A DNA stretch of 64,000 nt from Bordetella parapertussis (lineage in GTDB: Bacteria; Bacteroidota; Bacteroidia; Chitinophagales; Chitinophagaceae): assembly GCA_943331005.2 (NCBI GenBank), contig CALQJX020000015.1, positions 1 through 64,000 on the forward strand, in the 5' to 3' direction. This document shows, piece after piece, positions 17,334-26,557 of the stretch (position 1 is the first letter of the stretch; each line of letters begins with the position of its first letter). The notes under the pieces were generated by a model that saw nothing but the letters and a program-made list of their open reading frames with translations, searched no databases and was not told where the DNA came from. A program made the translations under genes and the position numbers.

Positions 17334-20300
17334 ATGGAACTAAGGAATTTTTACCTGTCTCAAGGTAACAGCAAAAAAACTAATATGGCCGCCGGTGCTT
17401 CGAAAAGCATGGGTTTTCTGGCTGTAGGTATGTTTTGCATGCTACTGACCATGTTTTCTGCAAACAAGGCGCATGCACAGAGCACAACAAGAAGCTCTAA
17501 AGTATATGCAGCTACATCTCCTTTTCAGGATTCTTTGTGGACTTTTACCATGCCTGACGGACAGATCATAAAAAGACTCCACCCAACACTGACCGGTTTT
17601 ACTATTACAGGTATAAACGGACTTGCAACTGACCCTACCAATGGCGATCAGTATACAATTCTGAAGCTTACAGGTGTATCCGGCCGCATGCTGGCTAAAA
17701 TAAACATACAGACAGGTGTTTGTACTCAGGTAGGTAATCTGGGCGACAACTTCTCTACTATATCTTTTAACGCCAACGGGTCTCTGTTTGGCGTTACAGG
17801 TGATGGTGCAACTGTACCAGAAACAATGTACAGGATCAATAAAGCCGATGGTACCAAGAGCTTGTTCAGGACACTGGGCAATGGTGCCGACGGTGAAGTA
17901 ATAGTATATAACACAGACGACAACAAATTCTACCATTGGTCTGGCAACGGTACTGTGGTGTGGGAGCGTTTTGATACTTCAGGAACTGATGTTATTGAGA
18001 ACCTTACTTACTCAGGTGCTGCAACAGGTGGCGAAACATTTGGTGGTATCTACCTAGGTGATGGTCAAATGATGATGAGCAACATCAGCAGTCAGATCCA
18101 CATATGGAATGTAACTACAGGTAATATTGGTGCAACTATCATGAACACACCGGATGATTTCCGTGGAATGGTAAGCGAAACACACGTTAGTTCTATCAAT
18201 GCAGGCAGTGCTACCAGCATTTGTCCCGGTACATCTGTTACACTTTCTGTAACAGGCGGTACAGGTGGCTACCAGTGGTATCATAATGGTGCTTCTATTT
18301 CAGGTGCTAACAGCGTTTCTTATGCTGCAGAAGTTGCAGGAATATATAATTGTATCTATGCCGATGTGAACGGTATCATAGACAGCCCCGCTACAGGCAT
18401 TACTGTAACTATCAAACCACAGCCTGCTATTGTAGTGGCTGCAAACCCTTCGGTATGTTATGGTACTTCTTCAACAGGTATCACTTTTTCTACTTTGACT
18501 GACCATACTTATACTGGTACAGCAAACAGTTACTTCATACCAGCAGGTGTTACCAGTGTAACATTTGATATAGCAGGTGCTGTGGGTGGCAATGATTCAA
18601 GTTCTTTCCCTGCACCCGGTAAGGGTGGCAGGCTGCAGGGTACTCTTGCTGTAACTGCAGGCGACGTTCTTACGGTTAACGTAGGCGGCGCAGGTGCACA
18701 TGGTTCTATAACCGGTGCTATGGGCGGCTACAACGGTGGCGGTAACAGCTTTGGTTTTGGAGGTTCCGGTGGTGGTGCTACAGATATCCGTCTCAATGGT
18801 ACTGCACTCGTTCAGCGTGTAGCAGTAGCAGGTGGTGGTGCCGGTAGCGGTTACAACAGCGACCTTTCTGTTTCTGTTCCAGGTGGCGTAGGCGGTGCAA
18901 CAATTGCCGGCGACGGTGGTGCGAACTTTGCAGGCGGCTTTGCGGCTGGCGGAAGCGCAGTAGCTGGCGGAAACGCTGCATCAGTTCCATTTATCACTTC
19001 AGGTTCTGTCGGTACTCCGGGTGCAGGTGGCGATGGCGCCCCTAGCCTTGCCTTCGTATCTGGTGGTGGTGCAGGTGGTTACTTCGGTGGTGGTGGCGGT
19101 GCTGCTTCAGGTGGCGGTGGCGGATCTTCTTATTCCGATGCTACTCTGGTTACCAGCGTATCTCATACACAGGGTTTCAATGACAATCATGGTTATGCCA
19201 AAATATCTTTCGGTGTACCATCAGGTTATACATACAGCATCAACTGGGATGCAGCAGCACTTACTGCAGGCTTCACAGACGTTGCGGCTACAGCTTTCCC
19301 AACATCTTCATCTTCTTTCCCGGTAACTATACCAGGTACTGCAACACCTGCAACATACAATGGCTTCCTTACGATCAACGACGGTACCTGCGATTACACA
19401 CAGGCTATCAGCGTAGAGGTGAAACCAATACCAAATGTATTAGCTACAGCAGATCAGCCTGCAGTATGTAATGGTACTAACACTACAACTGTTGCATTCA
19501 GCGGGTCTTACAGTGGTACAGTATATAACTGGACAAGCAGCCTTGCTACAGTAGGTATTCCTACCAGCGGTGCCGGCAATATTCCGGCATTCACAGCATT
19601 CAATGCTTCTTCAGTTGTTAAAATTGATACGATCATTGTAACTCCATCACTGAACGGTTGTTTTGGTACGCCTGATACGTTCACTTATACTGTGAAACCA
19701 ACGCCAACACTTACAGGTGGTTCTTCTGCCGGTTATGTTTGCGACAACGCACCATTCAACTACACAGCTACCAGCGCAGTTGCGGCTACTACATTTGCAT
19801 GGAGCCGTCCTCCGCTTACGGGCGACATTGTTGCTGCTGCAAACAACGGTACTGCAAGCATCAGCGAAACATTTGACAATACAGGTGCTAACCCTGTAGA
19901 AGTAGTATATACTTACACTCTTACTGCAAACGGTTGCGACAACCAGCAGTTCCTTACTGTAACAGTAAACCCAACACCGGTACTGTCTCCGACTCCATTG
20001 GTTGGTACATCATGTTCAGGTGATGTGGTTACATTCGGTCAGACTAGTGCTACAATAGGTCTGGTACATTCTTGGAGCAGGGCTGCAGTAACAGGTATCA
20101 CTCCTGCTACCGGCTCAGGCAGCGGCCTTATCAGCGAAGTGCTTACCAACACTACTGCAAGTCCTATAACTGTAGTATATGTAGACACAATGAACATCAA
20201 CGGTTGTAAGAACACAGAAAACCTGACAGTGATCGTTAACCCGATGCCGGTTCTTACTAGCAGCCTGACAGGTAATATCTGTGATAATGCTTCATTCAAC

Positions 20301-22112
20301 TACAAAGCAAAATCTGCAACAACAGGTGTTTCTTTTGCATGGGAGCGTGGTGTAATTGCAGGTATAGCAAATGGTTCTAATGATGGTTCTGATACGATCA
20401 GCGAACTGCTTGACAATACTACATTCGTACCTGTTACAGTAACTTATGCTTTCTCATTGAGTGCAAACGGTTGTACTAATTTCCAGAACGTACTGGTTAC
20501 AGTAAACCCAACGCCATCTCTGAGCACTACACTTACTCCTGCTGCTATATGTGACAGTACTACATTCGACTATACACCTGCAAGTACTACTCCGGGTGCA
20601 ACTTTCGCATGGACACGTGCTGCAGTTCCAAACATCACCAATCCTGCTGCAAGCGGCACCGGCAATCCTAACGAGCGCCTCAGGAACGCATCTCCGCTTC
20701 CTGTAGTTGTTACTTATGTATATACAACAGGTATCAATGGTTGTACGAATGCAGAGAATGTACTGGTAACAGTAAATCCAAAACCAAGGTTGAGCAACAC
20801 AATGCCATCGCCGATTTGCGACAGCACTGTTTTCAACTTTACTCCAGCATCTTTCACTCCTGGTTTCACTTATACATGGTCACGTGCTTTCGTAGCAGGT
20901 ATAGGTTCTCTGCCGGTTGTTGATGCTACAGGCAATATCAGCGAACTGCTGAAAAACAATACCAACGGTAATCTTCAGGTTACATATGCATTCACACTGT
21001 CTGCAAATGGCTGTGTAAATCTGTATAATGTACCACTGGTTGTTCGTCCTACACCAAAACTGTCTTCTACGCTGAATGACAGTGCTTGTTCAGGCGCTCC
21101 GTTCACATATAATCCAACTACAGACCTTACAGTTCCTGTTACTTATGCATGGGCTCGTGCTCAGGTAACTAACATCACTCCTGCTACCAGCAATGGTACA
21201 GGTACTGCAAGCGAAACACTGGTGAACGGTACTACCGGCATCATCAATGTGAGCTATGTATATACTATCTCTGTAGGTGGCGGTTGTGCTAAAACTGAAA
21301 CTGTAAAAGTTCGTGTAAGGCCATCTGCTGATGCGCCGGTAATAGGTACTATGCCACCAGCTGCTCTTTGCAATGGTGTAATGTATCAGAACTTTGGTGC
21401 TGCTATTCCTGCACCAACAGGTATTACCTATTCATGGAGCACTAACAATGCAGAATTGTATGCAACAGGTACAGGCAATCAGTATAGCCTTGTGAACTTC
21501 ACAACTCCGGGTACTGCAGAAGTAACACTTACTGCTAAAGTAGGTGCTACAGGTTGTATCGGCGTTACTACTTACAAAGTAACTGTAGGTAACACTGCAA
21601 GCACTATGCCTAAGGTTATCTATACAAAAGGTAAATTCATTTGCCTGCAGAACGACGTGAAGAACTTCCAGTGGGGTTATGATGATGCAAACACACTCGA
21701 TTCTGTGATACTGAAAGGCGAGATCAACCAGAGCTACTTCAATGCTGCACCACAGTTTGCAAACCGCAAATACTGGGTAATGACCAGCACAGGTGATTGC
21801 AGCAGCAAAGCATACTACAATACTCCGGCTGATAACACACCAAAAGACATCAACGAAACAGAAGAAGCCTTTACAGATATGCAGGTATATCCAAACCCTG
21901 CAAACGATCAGATAAATGTAGAGGTTAGATCAGCAACTACAGGTAACGTACATGTGGAACTGGTGAACATGCTGGGTCAGGTGATCAACACAGTGAAAAC
22001 TGACAACAACAAAGCCAGCTTCAGCATCAGTAATCTGCCTGCAGGCTTCTACATGGTAGAATGTTATCAGGATGGCATCAAGGTAGGTACTGCGAAATTT
22101 GTGAAAAACTAA
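17334..22112 (+). CDS. Giant secreted repeat protein with T9SS sorting domain (adhesin-like)
   Basis: The 1592-residue protein has a long 48-residue leader: about 26 polar/basic residues, a hydrophobic core GFLAVGMFCMLLTMF, then AHAQ. Next comes a region to about 285 with beta-propeller-like strands (YTILKLTGVSG, INIQTGVCTQVGNL), then an Ig-like segment around 285-360. A glycine-rich block follows at about 420-600, then six roughly 90-residue Ig/PKD-like units from 787 to about 1327. The C-terminal domain (about 1515-1592, beginning VYPNPANDQINV) is a classical type A T9SS sorting signal. It predicts outer-membrane export and surface anchoring. An adhesion or gliding role is inferred. An OmpA/TSP3 gene follows after 25 bases, probably in one operon. 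Confidence 0.9.
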   Translation: MELRNFYLSQGNSKKTNMAAGASKSMGFLAVGMFCMLLTMFSANKAHAQSTTRSSKVYAATSPFQDSLWTFTMPDGQIIKRLHPTLTGFTITGINGLATDPTNGDQYTILKLTGVSGRMLAKINIQTGVCTQVGNLGDNFSTISFNANGSLFGVTGDGATVPETMYRINKADGTKSLFRTLGNGADGEVIVYNTDDNKFYHWSGNGTVVWERFDTSGTDVIENLTYSGAATGGETFGGIYLGDGQMMMSNISSQIHIWNVTTGNIGATIMNTPDDFRGMVSETHVSSINAGSATSICPGTSVTLSVTGGTGGYQWYHNGASISGANSVSYAAEVAGIYNCIYADVNGIIDSPATGITVTIKPQPAIVVAANPSVCYGTSSTGITFSTLTDHTYTGTANSYFIPAGVTSVTFDIAGAVGGNDSSSFPAPGKGGRLQGTLAVTAGDVLTVNVGGAGAHGSITGAMGGYNGGGNSFGFGGSGGGATDIRLNGTALVQRVAVAGGGAGSGYNSDLSVSVPGGVGGATIAGDGGANFAGGFAAGGSAVAGGNAASVPFITSGSVGTPGAGGDGAPSLAFVSGGGAGGYFGGGGGAASGGGGGSSYSDATLVTSVSHTQGFNDNHGYAKISFGVPSGYTYSINWDAAALTAGFTDVAATAFPTSSSSFPVTIPGTATPATYNGFLTINDGTCDYTQAISVEVKPIPNVLATADQPAVCNGTNTTTVAFSGSYSGTVYNWTSSLATVGIPTSGAGNIPAFTAFNASSVVKIDTIIVTPSLNGCFGTPDTFTYTVKPTPTLTGGSSAGYVCDNAPFNYTATSAVAATTFAWSRPPLTGDIVAAANNGTASISETFDNTGANPVEVVYTYTLTANGCDNQQFLTVTVNPTPVLSPTPLVGTSCSGDVVTFGQTSATIGLVHSWSRAAVTGITPATGSGSGLISEVLTNTTASPITVVYVDTMNINGCKNTENLTVIVNPMPVLTSSLTGNICDNASFNYKAKSATTGVSFAWERGVIAGIANGSNDGSDTISELLDNTTFVPVTVTYAFSLSANGCTNFQNVLVTVNPTPSLSTTLTPAAICDSTTFDYTPASTTPGATFAWTRAAVPNITNPAASGTGNPNERLRNASPLPVVVTYVYTTGINGCTNAENVLVTVNPKPRLSNTMPSPICDSTVFNFTPASFTPGFTYTWSRAFVAGIGSLPVVDATGNISELLKNNTNGNLQVTYAFTLSANGCVNLYNVPLVVRPTPKLSSTLNDSACSGAPFTYNPTTDLTVPVTYAWARAQVTNITPATSNGTGTASETLVNGTTGIINVSYVYTISVGGGCAKTETVKVRVRPSADAPVIGTMPPAALCNGVMYQNFGAAIPAPTGITYSWSTNNAELYATGTGNQYSLVNFTTPGTAEVTLTAKVGATGCIGVTTYKVTVGNTASTMPKVIYTKGKFICLQNDVKNFQWGYDDANTLDSVILKGEINQSYFNAAPQFANRKYWVMTSTGDCSSKAYYNTPADNTPKDINETEEAFTDMQVYPNPANDQINVEVRSATTGNVHVELVNMLGQVINTVKTDNNKASFSISNLPAGFYMVECYQDGIKVGTAKFVKN
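19692..21314 (+). repeat. Six tandem ~270-bp (90-residue) Ig/PKD-like coding repeats
   Basis: Units begin at 19692, 19965, 20235, 20502, 20772 and 21042. Each opens with a Val-x-Pro-x-Pro linker and contains a Cys-Asp/Ser motif near the start, a TFAW[ST]R core, a GxISE(x)L stretch, a V.YxYT strand and an ANGC/NGC motif before the next linker. Protein-level similarity is clear while DNA identity is partial, so the array is an old duplication series. Confidence 0.85.
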
Positions 22113-22137
22113 GCTTACAATAATTAAATAACTGTAG

Positions 22138-23967
22138 ATGAAAAAAGTAATCTTCTCCATAATAGCTGCTGCGGCAATTTTGCCTGCAATAGCTCAGGAA
22201 GCCGTAACAAAAGAGGCTCCCGCGCCGAAGAAATATAATTATACAAGAGATCCGGACCTATCGAGGTGGGTTATAGATCTGAATCTGCTGGGTGGCGGAA
22301 TGAAGCAGGACCTGACCACAGGAACTGGCACTTCCGGTTACCTGAACGCAATCAGCCAGAATACAAACATCGGTAAACTGAAGTTTGAGAATGGCGGTAC
22401 TGTAGGTTTTGATGCCCAGCTGGGTTACTTCTTTGGCCCTGGCTGCCATTGGGGTCTTGGTGCGGGCTTCATGTACCTGTCTCAGACAGGCAACCTGACC
22501 CTGGATAAATATCATGTTGAATACCAGGCTACTGATGCTGCAGGTTCTATATACCGCCAGCACATTACCGGTAATAGCCTGAAAGAGTGGACAAAAAGCA
22601 CTAACCTCAATATTCCACTGTTGCTGAAGTATAAGTACAGGTTCTCTAAGCACCTGGGCTTTACTGCCGATGCGGGTCCTATGTTCAACATGCAGATGAA
22701 GAACGTATCTCAGAACAATGGCAACTACGATTACGAGGCAGTATACAAACACACCGGTTCTGCCGGTGGCGATGGTACGCCAACTGTTTATGACAACAGC
22801 GTAACTCCTGCTGCTTCTGATGAAATCATAACTAAGGCATACCTGATCGCTAAGAATCCTAATGTGGATCTGAACGCTGAATTCCAGAAGCAGAAAGCTG
22901 CCGGTGTGAATGTAGGTCTGGGTCAGACCCCTGCTGCAGATAAGAGCACAGTATCTTACACTACAGGTTCTGTAGGTTTCCTGCTGAGGCCTGAACTGAG
23001 CTGGTATCTTTCTGATCATGTAGCTATCAACTTTGGTGCTTACTACATGTACCAGTCTTTCAAGAACAACAATGTAGCTAACTACACCCTGATGAGCACT
23101 AAGATGGAGTATAGCTCCAGCCTGAACAATGTGTCATCAAGCACAGTATCATCTATAGGTGGTAATGTTGGTGTTCGCTTCCTCTTTGGTAAACTCAGGG
23201 ATACTGACGAAGATGGTATACCAGACAAAAAGGACAAATGTCCTGAAGTATGGGGTCTTGCCCAGTTCAATGGTTGTCCTGATACGGATAAAGATGGCAT
23301 TCAGGATTCTGAAGATACTTGTCGTACCATACCAGGACTTGCTAAGTTCAACGGTTGTCCTGACAGCGATGGCGACGGTATACCTGATAAAGATGACGAT
23401 TGTCCATACCAGGCAGGTCCTGTTAGTCTGAAAGGCTGCCCGGACAGGGATGGTGATGGTATAGCTGATAAGAATGACCTTTGCCCTGACAAACCAGGTC
23501 TGGCACAGTACAAAGGCTGTCCTGATACAGATGGTGATGGTTTACCAGACAACGAAGATCAGTGTCCTGAGGTTGCAGGTCCTGCAAGCAACAATGGTTG
23601 CCCGCTGCCTCCGCCACCGGTTGTGGAAATACCACTTTCTACACCAATACTGTTCGAAACTAACAAAACTGTAGTTCAGGAAACATCTAAGCCTGTACTC
23701 GAAACAGCAATGAAGACGCTGAAAGACGATCCTAACTCGATCATCATCATTCACGGTCATGCTGACGCAAGGGGTACTAACTCTTACAACCTGAAACTGT
23801 CTCTGAGGCGTGCACTTTCTGTGAAGAAACAGCTCATAGCAATGGGTGCAGACGGCAAACGCATCAAGGTGATGGCTCATGGTGAGAAAGATCCTGTAGC
23901 AAGCAACAAAACAGCTGATGGCATGGCCGAAAACAGGCGTGCAGTAATGAGGCTGAACGTAGAATAA
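22138..23967 (+). CDS. OmpA-family outer-membrane protein with TSP type-3 repeats
   Basis: The 609-residue protein has a signal peptide (MKKVIFS...AIAQ), an N-terminal beta-barrel to about residue 350 and five 27-residue thrombospondin type-3 calcium-binding repeats (355-489; each D-x-D-x-DG-x-x-D ... CP ... GCP). After a Pro-rich hinge comes an OmpA C-terminal peptidoglycan-binding domain (about 500-609; HGHADARGTNSYN, then LSLRRA). It should link the outer membrane to the cell wall. It follows the 1592-residue T9SS protein by 25 bases, so it may be its outer-membrane partner. A strong terminator closes the pair. Confidence 0.93.
   Translation: MKKVIFSIIAAAAILPAIAQEAVTKEAPAPKKYNYTRDPDLSRWVIDLNLLGGGMKQDLTTGTGTSGYLNAISQNTNIGKLKFENGGTVGFDAQLGYFFGPGCHWGLGAGFMYLSQTGNLTLDKYHVEYQATDAAGSIYRQHITGNSLKEWTKSTNLNIPLLLKYKYRFSKHLGFTADAGPMFNMQMKNVSQNNGNYDYEAVYKHTGSAGGDGTPTVYDNSVTPAASDEIITKAYLIAKNPNVDLNAEFQKQKAAGVNVGLGQTPAADKSTVSYTTGSVGFLLRPELSWYLSDHVAINFGAYYMYQSFKNNNVANYTLMSTKMEYSSSLNNVSSSTVSSIGGNVGVRFLFGKLRDTDEDGIPDKKDKCPEVWGLAQFNGCPDTDKDGIQDSEDTCRTIPGLAKFNGCPDSDGDGIPDKDDDCPYQAGPVSLKGCPDRDGDGIADKNDLCPDKPGLAQYKGCPDTDGDGLPDNEDQCPEVAGPASNNGCPLPPPPVVEIPLSTPILFETNKTVVQETSKPVLETAMKTLKDDPNSIIIIHGHADARGTNSYNLKLSLRRALSVKKQLIAMGADGKRIKVMAHGEKDPVASNKTADGMAENRRAVMRLNVE
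23200..23604 (+). repeat. Five 81-bp TSP type-3 coding repeats
   Basis: Five consecutive 27-codon units inside the OmpA-like gene encode Asp-rich calcium loops, each with a paired Cys-Pro and Gly-Cys-Pro. The array is a protein domain repeat, not a CRISPR or satellite. Confidence 0.85.
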
Positions 23968-23986
23968 TAAGTAAGCATTTTAATAG

Positions 23987-24027
23987 AACAGGGCGGTTTC
24001 TGCAAAGAGACCGCCCTGTTTGTTTTT
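23987..24027 (+). terminator. Rho-independent terminator of the T9SS protein/OmpA operon
   Basis: A stem of about 15 bp (23987-24001 with 24006-24020, one G-U pair) and a 4-base loop is followed by TGTTTTT, 19 bases after the OmpA-like stop. Confidence 0.9.
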
Positions 24028-24112
24028 GAGCCAAAGGGTAATGCAGGCCACAGCGCATGGGAATGCTAATGCCACAACGGCAGCAGGTATAACCGAAAAA
24101 CAGAGGGAAATA

Positions 24113-24805
24113 TTATTTTTTTGCCTTGGTGCGGTCTTTTACCATTTCCAGTACCAGCTTCAGCTGGTCTTCTCTGGAAAGGTTGCTGTTGTCTACCAGT
24201 ATGGCATCAGTGGCACGGCGCAACGGACTTTCTTCTCTGGTAGAATCTATATAGTCGCGCAATTCCAGATTATGGCGTATCTCGTCTATGGAGATGTTGG
24301 GGTTCGTAGCGTAGAGCTCTTTGAAACGACGCATCACCCGCACTTCGGGATCGGCGGTCATGAACAGTTTCAGCTCTGCATCCGGGAAAACGGCAGTACC
24401 AATATCCCTTCCATCCATAACAATACCTTTTTTAGTGCCCATGCTTTGCTGCTGTGCCACCGCAAAGGCCCTTACTTCTTTGATTGCGGCCACTTCGCTT
24501 ACTTTCTCGGCTACGAGCATGTCGCGGATATATGGCTCCGCATTTTCGTCATTAAGGTAAATATCTGATGCCTGACGGTGCTCATTGAACACAAACGACA
24601 GATTGATGTCTGCAATGGCTTCGGCAATCTTCATATGATCGGTAATATCTACCATATTTCGCAGGAAATATAGTGTGATGGCCCTGTACATAGCACCGCT
24701 GTCTATGTAGTTATACCCCAGTTTCACAGCCAGTTCTTTTGCCAGCGTGCTTTTGCCGCAGGAGGAATAGCCGTCTATTGCGATAATGATCTTTGGTGCC
24801 ATCAT
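24113..24805 (-). CDS. cmk: Cytidylate kinase
   Basis: The 230-residue enzyme phosphorylates CMP/dCMP with ATP. The P-loop GYSSCGKST lies at residues 12-20. Further CMP-kinase features are YIDSGAMYRA, IVMDGRDIGTAVFPDAELK and the lid arginines near RDYIDSTREESPLR. The ATG at 24805 (or the next one at 24802) is chosen; a TTG at 24817 lies inside the predicted -7 element and is unlikely. The leader would then be only a few bases long. It is transcribed alone, leftwards, toward the OmpA operon terminator. Confidence 0.95.
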   Translation of the reverse strand: MMAPKIIIAIDGYSSCGKSTLAKELAVKLGYNYIDSGAMYRAITLYFLRNMVDITDHMKIAEAIADINLSFVFNEHRQASDIYLNDENAEPYIRDMLVAEKVSEVAAIKEVRAFAVAQQQSMGTKKGIVMDGRDIGTAVFPDAELKLFMTADPEVRVMRRFKELYATNPNISIDEIRHNLELRDYIDSTREESPLRRATDAILVDNSNLSREDQLKLVLEMVKDRTKAKK

Positions 24806-24814
24806 AATTACAAT

Positions 24815-24845
24815 CAAAAGTAGAAAGTATACGGTAGAAAGTCAA
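24815..24845 (-). promoter_or_regulatory. Predicted promoter of cmk (-33 TTG, -7 TACTTTTG)
   Basis: On the minus strand TTG at 24843-24845 and TACTTTTG at 24815-24822 are separated by 20 bases, the consensus spacing for the Bacteroidota housekeeping promoter. The -7 ends only about 10 bases before the ATG. Confidence 0.6.
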
Positions 24846-24879
24846 AAGGAAAGATGAAGGGAAGAGGTGTGTAAAGCAT

Positions 24880-24909
24880 AAAAAAACGCCTCCCGGTAAA
24901 GGAGGCGTT
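24880..24909 (-). terminator. Rho-independent terminator of the EGF-domain gene
   Basis: A 9-bp perfect stem (24885-24893 with 24901-24909) and 7-base loop, with a minus-strand T run, lies 28 bases after the stop. Confidence 0.85.
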
Positions 24910-24937
24910 CGTAAAAATATGTTTGTACTGTAGTGGT

Positions 24938-25492
24938 TTATTTGTTCCACTGAGAAGGAAGACTGTTGTCGATAGCGGCATTGTAGCCGAAATCGTTCAC
25001 CTTCTGTGTTGCAGTATCTATGATCTCGTAGAATGCTTCTATACCACCATACTGTCCGTAAGTAACATTTGAATAGATATGCGCTATGCCAAAGAGCACT
25101 TTACCTTCGTACTGCTGGTTTGGTATGAACAGGGAATCGCCTGAAACGGTAGCCCTGATCGGAGTTTTGAAGTAGTTGTAGAAGTTTTTGATGACCACAT
25201 CGGTAACTTCTGATGCAGGCTCAATGCTGATAGGATACTGAGCTGCAAGTGTGATGCTGCCTTTTTCGAATACTGTCCAGTTGCCCAGGAATTTGAGACG
25301 GCTCTCTTTTTCGCAATTGGTGCCTTCGTAGCCCGATGGACAGGTGCATGAACCGCCATTACAAACACCGCCATTGGCACATGTAATAGTTTTGCATTTA
25401 TCTCTGTTGCAGGAGGTAGTGTAGACAACTGTGAAGAAGACAGCTATAGTGGCTAACGAGGAAATAAATACGGTCTTAAAAGGAAATTTCAT
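24938..25492 (-). CDS. Exported protein with an EGF-like domain, possible lipoprotein
   Basis: The 184-residue product has an N-terminal membrane/signal segment (TVFISSLATIAVFFTVVYTT) directly followed by Ser-Cys-Asn. This could be a lipobox, or a Cys after a signal anchor. An EGF-like module follows with six cysteines (CKTITCANGGVC, then CTCPSGYEGTNC, about residues 32-60). The C-terminal 120 residues are predicted beta-rich and unassigned. EGF-like modules are known in Bacteroidota surface lipoproteins and usually mediate binding. The ATG at 25492 is preferred to the GTG immediately before it. It is transcribed alone, with its own terminator. Function is unknown. Confidence 0.75.
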   Translation of the reverse strand: MKFPFKTVFISSLATIAVFFTVVYTTSCNRDKCKTITCANGGVCNGGSCTCPSGYEGTNCEKESRLKFLGNWTVFEKGSITLAAQYPISIEPASEVTDVVIKNFYNYFKTPIRATVSGDSLFIPNQQYEGKVLFGIAHIYSNVTYGQYGGIEAFYEIIDTATQKVNDFGYNAAIDNSLPSQWNK

Positions 25493-25647
25493 CACTGTAA
25501 TTGTGTTTTATCAATCTCAAAAATAAGAAAAAACAGGTAATAACGACAATCATCCAACTCTTTAAAGCGGGAAGAACACGTTATACGGTGTTAAATATAT
25601 TTCAATAACGCCATCTATCTATGAAAAGTAAAAGATATTTTTTTGTG

Positions 25648-26484
25648 CTATTTTTCTACGTCGTCCTTATAACCCTTAATAGCCCTGTAAATAGCTACGG
25701 CAACATCGTACTGTCCTTTTTCTGAATTGAGGAAAGCTTCCTCTTCCACATTGGTTATGAAGCCTATCTCCACCAGTACTCCCGGCATGGCACTGCCTGC
25801 CAGTACTTCCAGTCCCATCTGCTTTACGCCCAGGTCTTCGCGGCCGCTCACTGAGAACTGTTCCTGAATTTTGGAAGCCAGAATAACGCTTTTGCCCAGG
25901 AAGGCCTGTGCATACTGCGCCACAATAATGGCAGTCTGAGGGTCGTTTTCGTTCAGCAGGCCAGGTTCGTCGCTCACATTATCGACATATTCGCCGATAG
26001 CGCCTTTCTGCTGACCGGCACGGTGCAAACCCATTACATAGGTCTCTACTCCGCTGCGCTTGGTAACGTGGTGACGCACAGACCTGTATATAGGTTGCCT
26101 GATGGTCTTACCTTTACGCTTTACTGTTTTGTAGCCTTCCAGTGTTCTGGTGTAGGTATATGGGGTAGAATTGACGTGAATGGCAATGAAAAGATCGGCA
26201 TTGGCCTTGTTGGCAATTTCATGACGCTCCACCAGAGACGGGTAAGTGTCTTCTGTACGGGTGTAGATCACCTGCATGTTGTGCATGGAGTCTGACAGTA
26301 GCTTGCCGAGTTTGAGTGCAACGGCCAGGGTAATGTCTTTTTCGTAGGAAACGGCACCCTGAGCACCGTAGTCTTTGCCACCGTGCCCCGCGTCAAGAAC
26401 TATCTTATTGATCTTTTTGCCTTTGGCAAACAAAGGTGCCGGAGACAATGCCAGGAGTAAAGCCAGAACAATTATAGCGCGCAT
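25648..26484 (-). CDS. N-acetylmuramoyl-L-alanine amidase (Amidase_3)
   Basis: The 278-residue secreted zinc enzyme cleaves the bond between MurNAc and the peptide stem. A signal peptide covers about residues 1-20. Zinc ligands visible are His34 (DAGHGGKD), Glu48 (SYEKD) and His103 (AIHVNS). The catalytic Glu239 is in VLVEIGFITN. The protein consists of little more than the catalytic domain, without SPOR or LysM modules. A roughly 45-residue basic insertion (about 112-150, rich in Arg/Lys) interrupts the fold, as in other Bacteroidota homologues. It is divergent from lptD with 73 bases between starts, so both envelope genes may be co-regulated. Confidence 0.93.
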   Translation of the reverse strand: MRAIIVLALLLALSPAPLFAKGKKINKIVLDAGHGGKDYGAQGAVSYEKDITLAVALKLGKLLSDSMHNMQVIYTRTEDTYPSLVERHEIANKANADLFIAIHVNSTPYTYTRTLEGYKTVKRKGKTIRQPIYRSVRHHVTKRSGVETYVMGLHRAGQQKGAIGEYVDNVSDEPGLLNENDPQTAIIVAQYAQAFLGKSVILASKIQEQFSVSGREDLGVKQMGLEVLAGSAMPGVLVEIGFITNVEEEAFLNSEKGQYDVAVAIYRAIKGYKDDVEK

Positions 26485-26542
26485 AAGAATGTTTCACAAA
26501 AGATTAAATATACAAATTCATTCAACCTCGCAGTCAAATAGT

Positions 26543-26550
26543 TATTTTTG
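26543..26550 (+). promoter_or_regulatory. Predicted -7 promoter element for lptD
   Basis: TATTTTTG is an exact TAnnTTTG match ending 7 bases before the ATG at 26558. If used, that ATG would be practically leaderless, or translation may begin at the later ATG at 26618. Confidence 0.4.
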
Positions 26551-26557
26551 CCCGTTC

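Noticed and set aside
23200..23604. Regularly spaced repeats as a possible CRISPR array
   Set aside because: They encode in-frame TSP type-3 repeats within an OmpA-family protein and are not identical repeats with unique spacers.
26375..26557. N-terminal extension of lptD
   Set aside because: It would overlap the divergent amidase coding region and precede the promoter element; the signal peptide fits a start at 26558.
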